The notes beneath the pieces are model-generated. The model saw nothing but the letters and a program-made list of their open reading frames with translations, was not told the origin of the DNA and searched no databases. Below, one piece after another: positions 47,647-55,081 of a stretch of 64,000 bases of DNA (positions are counted from its first letter, which is position 1; each line of letters opens with the position of its first letter). The stretch covers positions 3,501,351-3,565,350 of the forward strand of contig NZ_CP012036.1 in assembly GCF_001298445.1 (NCBI RefSeq), read 5' to 3'. The translations under genes and the position numbers were made by a program. The stretch is from Nostoc piscinale CENA21 (GTDB lineage Bacteria; Cyanobacteriota; Cyanobacteriia; Cyanobacteriales; Nostocaceae).

Positions 47647-48447
47647 TTAATGACATACTTCAGATACGATCGCATCCTCAAGATTTGCACCGATGAGATT
47701 AGCGCCGCGCAGTTTAGTACCGATGAGGTTAGCGCCAGTTAAGTTTGCACCAGCTAAGTTTGCGCCTTGCAGATTTGCCCAGCTTAAGTTTGCACCTGTT
47801 AAATCAGCTTCACTGAGGTTAGCTTGCAACATATATGCACTTACTAAGTAAGTATGACTGAGATTCGCATTACATAAATCTGTTTTGTATAGATAAGCCC
47901 CAATTAAATCGGCATTGTAGAGGTTGGCTTTACTGAGATCAGCTGCAATCAAGTTGGCTTCAATCAAGTTAGCGTAAGCAAGGTTAGCGCGGATGAGTTT
48001 TGCTGCACCCAAGTCAGCACTTCTGAGGTTGGCATCTTTTAGGTCTGTGCCGATTAGGATAGCATGGGCGATCGCAGCTTCTTTCAAATTTGCTTCACTT
48101 AAATCAGCACCAATAAAGTTGGCATGACTCAAATTTGCCTGTGTTAGCGTTGCACCCTTTAAGTTAGCCACACTCAAGTTAGCTCCACTTAAGTTAGCTT
48201 CAATGAGCTTGGCTTGTTCCAGATTTGCGCCACTAAAATCTGCACCGTTCAAATTCGCACGTACCAGTAAAGCCTGACTCAAATCTGCTTTGGTCAAGTT
48301 GGCTTGATAAAGGTTTGCACCTCTGAGGTTATCTCCTTGCAAGTTCGCAGCACTCAGGTCTGGTTGAATTTGTGGATTTTTCTGTCTCCATTCACTCCAG
48401 GTAACTGCACCGGCTCTCAGTAAAACCAGATGCTCTTGATTTGCCAT
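47647..48447 (-). CDS. Pentapeptide-repeat protein
   Basis: 266 aa from Met 48447 (AAAGGAGAG SD directly upstream; the longer start at 48474 would overlap ccmP). After an N-terminal ~35 residues (AGAVTWSEWRQKNPQIQ) nearly the whole chain is A(D/N)Lxx repeats, about 40 units, forming a right-handed quadrilateral beta-helix. Function of such proteins is usually unknown. It is ten bases behind ccmP and surely cotranscribed, so a link with carboxysomes is worth considering. Confidence 0.9.
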   Translation of the reverse strand: MANQEHLVLLRAGAVTWSEWRQKNPQIQPDLSAANLQGDNLRGANLYQANLTKADLSQALLVRANLNGADFSGANLEQAKLIEANLSGANLSVANLKGATLTQANLSHANFIGADLSEANLKEAAIAHAILIGTDLKDANLRSADLGAAKLIRANLAYANLIEANLIAADLSKANLYNADLIGAYLYKTDLCNANLSHTYLVSAYMLQANLSEADLTGANLSWANLQGANLAGANLTGANLIGTKLRGANLIGANLEDAIVSEVCH

Positions 48448-48457
48448 TGTCTCTCCT

Positions 48458-49099
48458 TTACTCCTGGCGGCCACTATTGGGATTTGTCCGACCAGCTACA
48501 CTTTCAATTGCGGTTAACGCGCCACTCGCTCCTGCTAGAATATCTCGTTCTTGTCCACCTAAATACAACCTGCCAAAACTTCCTACAGCTTGTACCTCTA
48601 AAATATTAATCGCCGCCGCTTTTTCAGCTTCGTTGGCGGCTAGTGCAGCATAAGCGGCAGGTTCAACTTCTAAGACATATAAAGTTTGTCCCGCTAATAG
48701 CAACTGTCCGCGACGAGTACGATTGATCAGTTGTGTTTGGTAAGCGTCAATATTACGGATAATTTGACTAGAAACAACACGCGGTTTGAGACATTCTTCG
48801 CGTTTGACTCCTAATGTATCCAAAATGGCTTGACCTGCTGTGCGTGTTTCTCCTTGGGAACCAGAATGAACTTCTAATAAACCGTATAATCGCTCAACTA
48901 CTTGGACTCCCGGACGAACAGAAGCAGCTTTTAAGGCGACATCAGTAATTTTATTGATTTCAATCCCAGGAGAAATTTCAATCCATAATGATGTGTCTCC
49001 TGGTAAGGGCAAGAAACCTTGAGCTACTGTTCCCATATAGGCTGCGTGTTGCGGCTGCAAGCTATCAAGAAATACGAAACTGCGTAGTTCTATACCCAA
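48458..49099 (-). CDS. ccmP: Carboxysome shell protein CcmP (tandem BMC, trimer-forming)
   Basis: 213 aa, exactly the usual length. Two fused BMC domains (about 1-105 and 106-213) that trimerise into a pseudohexamer with a gated pore for larger metabolites. Recognised by GIELRSFVFLDSLQPQHAAY, PGDTSLWIEISPGIEINKI, RPGVQVVERLYGLLEVHS, VVSSQIIRNIDAYQTQLINR and GSFGRLYLGGQERDI. It supports a beta-carboxysome cyanobacterium. Upstream region to 49208 is a short divergent promoter. Confidence 0.93.
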   Translation of the reverse strand: MGIELRSFVFLDSLQPQHAAYMGTVAQGFLPLPGDTSLWIEISPGIEINKITDVALKAASVRPGVQVVERLYGLLEVHSGSQGETRTAGQAILDTLGVKREECLKPRVVSSQIIRNIDAYQTQLINRTRRGQLLLAGQTLYVLEVEPAAYAALAANEAEKAAAINILEVQAVGSFGRLYLGGQERDILAGASGALTAIESVAGRTNPNSGRQE

Positions 49100-49207
49100 G
49101 GTTCTGCTCTCCAGTCATAAAGTAAAGTTTACATATTGCAATAATATGCCTGTAACTTTAAACTACCATAAGCTACAGTCAATCTTTTATGTACTGACTA
49201 GTAAACA

Positions 49208-49951
49208 ATGACAGACGCGTTAGGATGGCGAAAGAAATTTGGCGTGCTTGCGCCTAGTACAAATACGATTGTTGAACCTGATTTTCATACAATGGCTGTA
49301 CCTGGGGTGACTTCTCATACATCGCGGATTTATCTGAGAAACCAGGATTTGAGTAGTGATGAAAAGATGGTAAGGCTTTTGGAGGCGATCGCTCAAGAAA
49401 TGTTTTCGGCAATTGATCGGGTGATGACTGCGAGTGTCGATTACTTGATTATGGCTATGAGTGCGGAAACTTTTTGGGAAGGTAAAGCAGGTAACATAGA
49501 GTTTATCAAGCGAGTTGAAGATTATGCTGGTGTCAAGGTGGCTTCTTGTGCTTCGGCATATCAGGCAGCACTAGCCACATTTCAAGTGAATAAAATTGCT
49601 GTAATTACCCCTTATCAAGCTGTAGCTGATGAGAAAATTTGTCGCTTTTTTAGTGAGATTGGGGTAGAAGTTGTGCGCCTCAAGAGTCTCCGTTGTCCTA
49701 CGGCAATTTCTATTGCAGAGGTGTCTGAAGATACTTTAAGGACATATCTTCAGGAACTTGATGGTGATGATGTGCAGGCAATTGTACAGATGGGGACTAA
49801 TTTAAGTATGCTCCGACTGGCGGATGAAATGGAGCGATCGCTTGCTAAACCAGTAATCGCCGTCAACGCCGCTACTTGGTGGTACGCCCTACGCCAAAAC
49901 GACATTCACGATCAAGTTTATGGCTGTGGTAGACTTTTGCGAGAATTTTAA
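49208..49951 (+). CDS. Maleate isomerase / Asp-Glu racemase superfamily protein lacking the usual cysteines
   Basis: 247 aa. Begins WRKKFGVLAPSTNTIVEPDF, typical of maleate cis-trans isomerase and arylmalonate decarboxylase relatives, with KVASCASAYQAAL and IAVITPYQAVADEKICRFF. In the two loops where the family carries its catalytic Cys, this protein reads LIMAMSAETFWEG and VQMGTNLSML. The nucleophiles appear replaced by Met/Ser and Gly. Fold assignment is fairly sure; isomerase activity is doubtful. Possibly a decarboxylase- or hydratase-like or binding role, which cannot be told from sequence. Confidence 0.78.
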   Translation: MTDALGWRKKFGVLAPSTNTIVEPDFHTMAVPGVTSHTSRIYLRNQDLSSDEKMVRLLEAIAQEMFSAIDRVMTASVDYLIMAMSAETFWEGKAGNIEFIKRVEDYAGVKVASCASAYQAALATFQVNKIAVITPYQAVADEKICRFFSEIGVEVVRLKSLRCPTAISIAEVSEDTLRTYLQELDGDDVQAIVQMGTNLSMLRLADEMERSLAKPVIAVNAATWWYALRQNDIHDQVYGCGRLLREF

Positions 49952-50010
49952 AGACTGTACATCACAAATTGTTTTCTTTACAGCACCATTTATCTTTCAT
50001 CCGCAAGGAT

Positions 50011-50808
50011 TTAATTCTCTAGCTGCCTCAATTCAAAATCAGGATGCTCTCGCAGTACGATATCCCGGACGAATTTACTGTAATCATCTTTCATCGCCAG
50101 ATCCATATCAACTTTGATACGTCTTCTCATCGCCAAGACTTTCTCTCCCGTTTGGGGATTGGTTGCTTCCTTTTGATAGGATTCCCAATATAGTCCTATA
50201 CCTCGTTTCTGCCAATTAGGTAAGTTATTAAAATTGATGTTTGCTTGCTGGTAAAGTAATTCATTTTTATCACTGACTGAAAGCCTATCAAGCTTTTCTG
50301 TAGCAGCTACAGCACTTTCACCTGCTTTGCGTAACATCCAGTAACAGTGAGCATTTAAGGCATTTCGATGAGCATCTTCATTACGCCAACGAAAGTAATC
50401 GACTACTAGATTTAATGTAGGAAGTTGGGAAACTCGACAATCAAAGGCGGCAATGCTATTAAGTAGCAGTGAAAGTTTTGCACTTGCCTCTCCTGCCAAA
50501 ATAGAGTTGAGTTTCCGCAATTTGCGACTAAAACTTTCCTCATCACGGTGGAATAGAAGTGAGATTTCGTCACTTTGCGTATAGCCATAAATGATACGGA
50601 ATCCACAATTCATTAGATGTTCTACTGTAGATACCATGTAATCTCGAAATTGAGCATCAAAGGGAGCTACAAATTTGTGAGTTTCCTTTGTCAAGCGAGT
50701 AAAGTTCCGCCCATCAATTCGAGCAACAATAAATAGCCCTGGTAATACACACAAATCATGGGCTGTTTCAAAAACTCTCAGTCTTGTATCTAACTCTTCA
50801 AACTTCAT
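50011..50808 (-). CDS. Thg1-like 3'-5' RNA polymerase (tRNA-His guanylyltransferase family)
   Basis: 265 aa. Adds nucleotides to the 5' end of tRNA in the reverse (3'-5') direction. Palm-domain metal motifs: ARIDGRNF (Asp32) and YGYTQSDEISLLF (Asp80, Glu81). Further family blocks: FDCRVSQLP, DYFRWRNEDAHRNALNAHCYW, NELLYQQANINFNNLPNWQKRG. The eukaryotic HINN motif is HRNALN here, as in bacterial/archaeal Thg1-like proteins that repair truncated tRNA rather than add an untemplated G-1. Start at 50808 (MKFEELD) has GGAG and lies inside the end of the kinase-like gene, an 11-base overlap. hisS is two genes upstream on the same strand. Confidence 0.87.
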   Translation of the reverse strand: MKFEELDTRLRVFETAHDLCVLPGLFIVARIDGRNFTRLTKETHKFVAPFDAQFRDYMVSTVEHLMNCGFRIIYGYTQSDEISLLFHRDEESFSRKLRKLNSILAGEASAKLSLLLNSIAAFDCRVSQLPTLNLVVDYFRWRNEDAHRNALNAHCYWMLRKAGESAVAATEKLDRLSVSDKNELLYQQANINFNNLPNWQKRGIGLYWESYQKEATNPQTGEKVLAMRRRIKVDMDLAMKDDYSKFVRDIVLREHPDFELRQLEN

Positions 50809-51229
50809 CCAGCCACTCCTGTACAGCAAACTCTCCTTTTTGTATTAACCGAACATAGTAAAGTTCGTCAAAACCTTCCTCATACCGAGGTAGTACCAGC
50901 CGTGCGTGTGTGCCTCTAATACCTTTATCTGGTACTTGCTGCTCCGGTTTACGGTTTTGATTACGTTGAATTGAATCAGCAATTTTTGATTCAAAATAAT
51001 AGCCAGTAATGCTAAATCCTTGATTCTTGGCTAACACAATGTAGCGTTTTCGCTCTTCAGGTGTAGGATTTGTATTGTCTACAACAAATGGTTGAGCAAT
51101 TTCCAGACAAGTTTCTATCAGTCGCTTTTCTCGGTGTCTAGTTTTGAGCATATCCAGATTGATTCTGATGTGAGTATCAGAAAAAACGTTGACTGTAGAA
51201 GGTTGATTTTCCGCTTGCCTGTATCCCAA
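50798..51229 (-). CDS. Polynucleotide-kinase-like ATPase, N-terminally truncated (P-loop missing)
   Basis: 143 aa from a TTG at 51229. The body has NVFSDTHIRINLDMLKTRHR, EIAQPFVVDNTNPTPEERKR, AKNQGFSITGYYFESKIADS and VPDKGIRGTHARLVLPRYEE. These are features of AAA_33/T4-Pnk-type RNA or DNA kinases and fit the part after the Walker A. No GxxGxGK[ST] precedes it; an in-frame TAA stands four codons upstream of the TTG, and hisS ends 37 bases away. Likely a gene that lost its N-terminus. Coupled to the Thg1-like gene, which suggests an RNA end-repair pair. Confidence 0.7.
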   Translation of the reverse strand: MGYRQAENQPSTVNVFSDTHIRINLDMLKTRHREKRLIETCLEIAQPFVVDNTNPTPEERKRYIVLAKNQGFSITGYYFESKIADSIQRNQNRKPEQQVPDKGIRGTHARLVLPRYEEGFDELYYVRLIQKGEFAVQEWLDEV

Positions 51230-51266
51230 TAAAAATGATTAATTGCACAATTAATTCAACAGTTAA

Positions 51267-52658
51267 TCAAAGCTCTAATCTATGTTTAACTTCTGCTGCT
51301 AAATCTGCTAATGCTACCTCTACTTGTTCGCCTGTTTGCAAATCTTTGAGCGATGATTTTTGGGCGGCGGCTTCATCAGTACCGATGATTACACAAAATC
51401 TAATTCCTTGTTTATCTGCGGCTTGAAATTGTTTACCTAATGGGCGTTTTTCAAAGTTGGTAATTACATTAATACCTGCTTGGCGTAACTGTTGGGATAC
51501 TTTTAAATAAGTCGGCATTAAATCTTCTTGCATATTGACTACTACTACTTGCGCTGGTGTTGCAGGTAAAGTCTTTAAAATACCCGCTTTGAGTAGTCTG
51601 CTAATTAAGCGAGTTAACCCGATAGAAATACCAACTCCAGGCATTTTTTCACCGATAAACATACCAACTAATTCTTCATACCTGCCACCAGAACAAATAC
51701 TACCTAAAGCTTCATGACCGATAAGGGTAGTTTCGTAAACTGTGCCTGTGTAGTAGTTTAAGCCACGGGCAATAGACAAATCAATACAAAAACGTTTATC
51801 AGGAACTCCCAAATTACGCACACCTGTAATTACTGTTTCTAATTCTGTAACCCCTAAACTAAATTGTTCGGCTGTTGGTAAGTTTTGTGACAAATGCTTG
51901 AGTTTATCTAATACCTCATCAACATTGCCATCGATTTTGATAAAATCAATAATTTTTTGTGTATTCTCTGGGGAAATACCTTCTTTTTCTAATTCTTGCT
52001 TAACTTTAGTCTCACCAATTTTTTCTAGGTTATCAATAATACTAATACAAGTTTTAATTTGAGTTTCGGCAATGCCTAATGACTGGAAAAACCCAGTTAG
52101 AATTTTGCGGTTATTGATGCGAATTAAAAAGTCACCAATGTTCACTGCCTCAAATATTTCGGTGATAATTGCAGGCATTTGCGCGTCATATAATAAGCTG
52201 AGTTCGCGCCGCGCAATTACATCGATATCACATTGACGAAATTGGCGAAAACGTCCATCTTTGGCTCGTTCTCCCCGAAATACGACATCCATTTGATAAC
52301 GGGCAAAGGGAAAAGTTAATTCATTTAAGTGACGGGCAATATAGGCTGCTAAGGGAACAGTTTGGTCAAATTTTAAAGCCCTTGCTTCTGAACCTGTTTC
52401 GCCTGCTTTGTCTCTTTCGGCTTGGCGATTTGGTGGTAAGATTGGGTCGATACCATAAATAATATTGTCGCCTTGATTACCTTTGGCTTGTAATACTTCT
52501 AACCTTTCAACGGCGGGGGTTTCTATGGGTGTAAATCCATAGCTTTCATAAACTCTACGGATGGTATCTAATAAATATAATTCTAAACGTTTTTCACTAG
52601 GTAAAAATTCAGGGAAACCGCTAGGAGTAGAAAAGTTAATTTTGTCAGTCTTTGCCAT
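51267..52658 (-). CDS. hisS: Histidyl-tRNA synthetase
   Basis: 463 aa class II synthetase. Motif 1 region FTPIETPAVERLEVL, motif 2 VFRGERAKDGRFRQFRQCDI, HisA motif ARGLNYYTG, motif 3 GVGISIGLTRLISRL, and the C-terminal anticodon-binding domain (~365-463). Length and motifs are those of a functional enzyme, in contrast to hisZ at 32206. It is followed at 37 bases by the kinase remnant and then the Thg1-like gene, all on the minus strand. Confidence 0.95.
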   Translation of the reverse strand: MAKTDKINFSTPSGFPEFLPSEKRLELYLLDTIRRVYESYGFTPIETPAVERLEVLQAKGNQGDNIIYGIDPILPPNRQAERDKAGETGSEARALKFDQTVPLAAYIARHLNELTFPFARYQMDVVFRGERAKDGRFRQFRQCDIDVIARRELSLLYDAQMPAIITEIFEAVNIGDFLIRINNRKILTGFFQSLGIAETQIKTCISIIDNLEKIGETKVKQELEKEGISPENTQKIIDFIKIDGNVDEVLDKLKHLSQNLPTAEQFSLGVTELETVITGVRNLGVPDKRFCIDLSIARGLNYYTGTVYETTLIGHEALGSICSGGRYEELVGMFIGEKMPGVGISIGLTRLISRLLKAGILKTLPATPAQVVVVNMQEDLMPTYLKVSQQLRQAGINVITNFEKRPLGKQFQAADKQGIRFCVIIGTDEAAAQKSSLKDLQTGEQVEVALADLAAEVKHRLEL

Positions 52659-52888
52659 GTGCGTAATCTATTTAAATTTAAATATAATGAACTACCTATT
52701 ATGTCATAAAATAGTGCGTTAACACATATTCTGTACATAGCTCCGACGAATGAAATTCGCGGCTATAAAAAACGAAGTCCGCCTACGCGGACTAAGGAAA
52801 AATCAAGGGTTATGAACCCGCGCGGGCGGGTTTTGTCTGTGTAGCTGCAACTTCAGTCGCTTGGTGCTATTTTTAAATTTTTAGATGA

Positions 52889-53335
52889 CTATCTAACTCT
52901 TTGTTCTTGAATGAGGGTACGTTGGTAAATTTGATGATTTTTAAACCAGTGCCATGTCCGGGCACGAGAGTTATTATCTGGACTAATTTGAATCATTTCA
53001 TACAAATATGCGGCTGGAACTGTCTTATAAGAAAACCACAAAATCAAAGTAGAATCGTCTATTTCCCAGGCTTTGCCTGTGATGCGTTCTGTATCAAACC
53101 AAATAGCTTTATCACAATATTTACCTGGAAATTGATGTTCTTCTTGTTTACCATTAGCCCAGGTGTAACGATTAATTTGGTAGTAAGAATCAGGACTGTC
53201 ATCAGGAAATTGACAGCTTAAATGCGATTCATGTTTATCTAAAATTTTGCCTTCCGTATCTACTAGTGTATAAGTTCCTACCCAATCGCCTTCATGACGT
53301 GCAAGCACTGGCATTTCTTCTCTAAGATTAGGCAT
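52889..53335 (-). CDS. DUF3598 domain protein (lipocalin-like)
   Basis: 148 aa. LREEMPVLARHEGDWVGTYT, INRYTWANGKQEEHQFPG, AIWFDTERITGKAWEID and YEMIQISPDNNSRARTWHWF are typical of this cyanobacterial domain, thought to form a small beta-barrel. No signal peptide. Function unknown. The preceding 52659-52888 holds the hisS promoter and an inverted ACGAATGAAATTCGC-like stretch, nothing else. Confidence 0.8.
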   Translation of the reverse strand: MPNLREEMPVLARHEGDWVGTYTLVDTEGKILDKHESHLSCQFPDDSPDSYYQINRYTWANGKQEEHQFPGKYCDKAIWFDTERITGKAWEIDDSTLILWFSYKTVPAAYLYEMIQISPDNNSRARTWHWFKNHQIYQRTLIQEQRVR

Positions 53336-53404
53336 GATGCAACTCCTATCAGTTGGCGTAAATACTTATCGTTAAGATTAAGGTAGGAACTGAATATTAG
53401 CCAG

Positions 53405-54685
53405 TTATTGTTTAATCATTTTAAAGAAGCGGGTGAAGTAATCTGGAAAAGTTTTAGCTGTACAACCGGGATCTTGAATTACAATTCCGGGAACTTTTAA
53501 GCCTGTGACAGCAAATGCCATTGCCATACGATGATCGTGATAAGTTTCAATGGCGGCTGGCGTAATGGGACTTGGTTCAACTTTTAAGCCATCTGCAAAT
53601 TCTTCAACCTTAACGCCTAAGCGACGTAATTCAGTAACAACGGCGCGAATACGTTCCGTTTCTTTGTAGCGGATATGTTCGACATTACGGATGGTAACAG
53701 GTGAGTTGGCAAAAGGCGCGATCGCTCCTAATGTTTGTACAAGGTCAGATATATCATTCATATCAATATCAATACCCTGTAATTGCTGTGGCCCGGTAAC
53801 TTCGATATAGTCATCAGCCTCACGTACTTGACAACCCATCTGTTCTAGAACATTCAGCCACAGAATATCACCCTGATAAGATTGCTTGGTTAAATACTTA
53901 ACCCGCACTCGTCCACCAGTCACAGCAGCCGCAGCGAAAAAGTACGACGCATTAGAAGCATCTGGTTCTATGGTGTAATGTCGCGGCTGATAACGCTGTC
54001 CCGCTTTGATATGAAATTGATTGTCGCCAACTTGATTTACCTCTACGCCAAAATCTGCCATCAGGCGACAAGTCATTTTCACGTAAGATTGAGAAACTAA
54101 TGTGCCTTCTACTTCAATAATTGTGTCTTGTTGAGCATAAGGCGCAATCATGAGTAAGGCTGAAAGTTGCTGACTAGTTTGATTGGCTTTAATGCGAATA
54201 TGTCCACCAGCAAATTGCTGACTGTAGATAGTGTAGGGCATATAACCAGGGTTGCCCTCAAAGTTAACAGTGGTTCCGCCTGTTTGGAACACTGTTAACA
54301 TATCGCCCATCGGCCTTTCCCGCATTCTGGGTACACCATCTAAGCGATATTCCCCGTTACCGAGTACCACCAAAGCTGAGATAAACCGCGCGGCTGTACC
54401 TGCTAAACCTACAAATAAATCCGCCTGGGTTGCGGGAATTTCCCCACCTTTCCCTGACACCTGCATCTGTGCTGATTCAGGATTTAAGGTGATGGGAATG
54501 CCCAAATTTTCGACACATTTGGCAAAATATTCACTGTCTTCACTAAATAAGGCATTTTCTAAAATTGAGTCGCCTTGCGCTAAAGCAGCAACGAGTAATG
54601 CCCGATTAGTAATACTTTTAGAACCAGGAATTTCTACCGTGGCATCCACTGGGCGATCGAGAGCAGGTATAGCAATGGTATCCAC
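53405..54685 (-). CDS. aroA: EPSP synthase (3-phosphoshikimate 1-carboxyvinyltransferase), atypical substrate loop
   Basis: 426 aa of the EPSP/MurA fold; joins PEP to shikimate-3-phosphate in aromatic synthesis. Seen: EIPGSKSITNRALLVAALA, RLDGVPRMRERPMGDML, HRMAMAFAV and DPGCTAKTFPDYF. The loop usually written GNAGTAMR or GNSGTTMR is GLAGTAAR here. The start also differs from the common cyanobacterial AroA as I remember it, so this could be a second, divergent copy. The EPSP rather than MurA assignment rests on RMRERP and SKSITNRA. Confidence 0.88.
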   Translation of the reverse strand: MDTIAIPALDRPVDATVEIPGSKSITNRALLVAALAQGDSILENALFSEDSEYFAKCVENLGIPITLNPESAQMQVSGKGGEIPATQADLFVGLAGTAARFISALVVLGNGEYRLDGVPRMRERPMGDMLTVFQTGGTTVNFEGNPGYMPYTIYSQQFAGGHIRIKANQTSQQLSALLMIAPYAQQDTIIEVEGTLVSQSYVKMTCRLMADFGVEVNQVGDNQFHIKAGQRYQPRHYTIEPDASNASYFFAAAAVTGGRVRVKYLTKQSYQGDILWLNVLEQMGCQVREADDYIEVTGPQQLQGIDIDMNDISDLVQTLGAIAPFANSPVTIRNVEHIRYKETERIRAVVTELRRLGVKVEEFADGLKVEPSPITPAAIETYHDHRMAMAFAVTGLKVPGIVIQDPGCTAKTFPDYFTRFFKMIKQ

Positions 54686-54908
54686 GTTAAACCTCTAGAT
54701 GGTCAGCTACACCTTAAATATACGTGAGTTCGCGGGATTAAGAAATATGGGGAGTTGGGAGTGGAGAGTGGGTGTAGGGATGGAAAAGTTGTGGGTTTTA
54801 TAGTCTGGGATAGGGTATGACGAACCACAGAGACACAGAGTACGCGGAGTCATAAGAGTTTGAGAGGTTTTTTGAGTAAGTCCTACTTACGCATAATTAT
54901 GAAAAAAC

Positions 54909-54981
54909 GTAGACGCGCAAGCGGCTTCCCGAAGGGTACCGCAAAGGACGCATAGACGCGATAGCGCCTTCCCGCAGGGTA
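54909..54981. repeat. Two adjacent dispersed palindromic repeats
   Basis: Unit 1 starts GTAGACGCGCAAGCGGCTTC (54909-54940); unit 2 starts ATAGACGCGATAGCGCCTTC (54952-54981). Both end in a CCCG(A/C)AGGGTA-like arm. Same family as 40451-40482. A pair of related elements in direct orientation 12 bases apart. Confidence 0.7.
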
Positions 54982-55033
54982 GGACACGAAGTTAAGAGGA
55001 TTTTAGAGGCTTGTTGTTTAAGTCCTAAAAATA

Positions 55034-55069
55034 ATATGGTGCGTTGTCGCAAAAGACAACGCACCATAT
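55034..55069 (-). terminator. Terminator hairpin of ftsH
   Basis: Perfect 15-bp stem ATATGGTGCGTTGTC / GACAACGCACCATAT with loop GCAAAA, 13 bases behind the ftsH stop. The T run is weak, so it may act mainly as an RNA 3' stabiliser. Confidence 0.7.
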
Positions 55070-55081
55070 AGGTTTAATTAT

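Larger units (their letters stand above)
54686..55081. other. Repeat-rich intergenic region between aroA and ftsH
   Basis: Holds an ACCACAGAGACACAGAG stretch at about 54822-54840, two dispersed palindromic repeats (54909-54940 and 54952-54981) and the ftsH terminator hairpin. No gene seen. Confidence 0.6.

Noticed and set aside
50011..50808. Calling the protein a classical G-1-adding tRNA-His guanylyltransferase
   Set aside because: The eukaryotic HINN motif is absent and most bacteria encode G-1 in the tRNA-His gene, so the broader Thg1-like polymerase call is safer.
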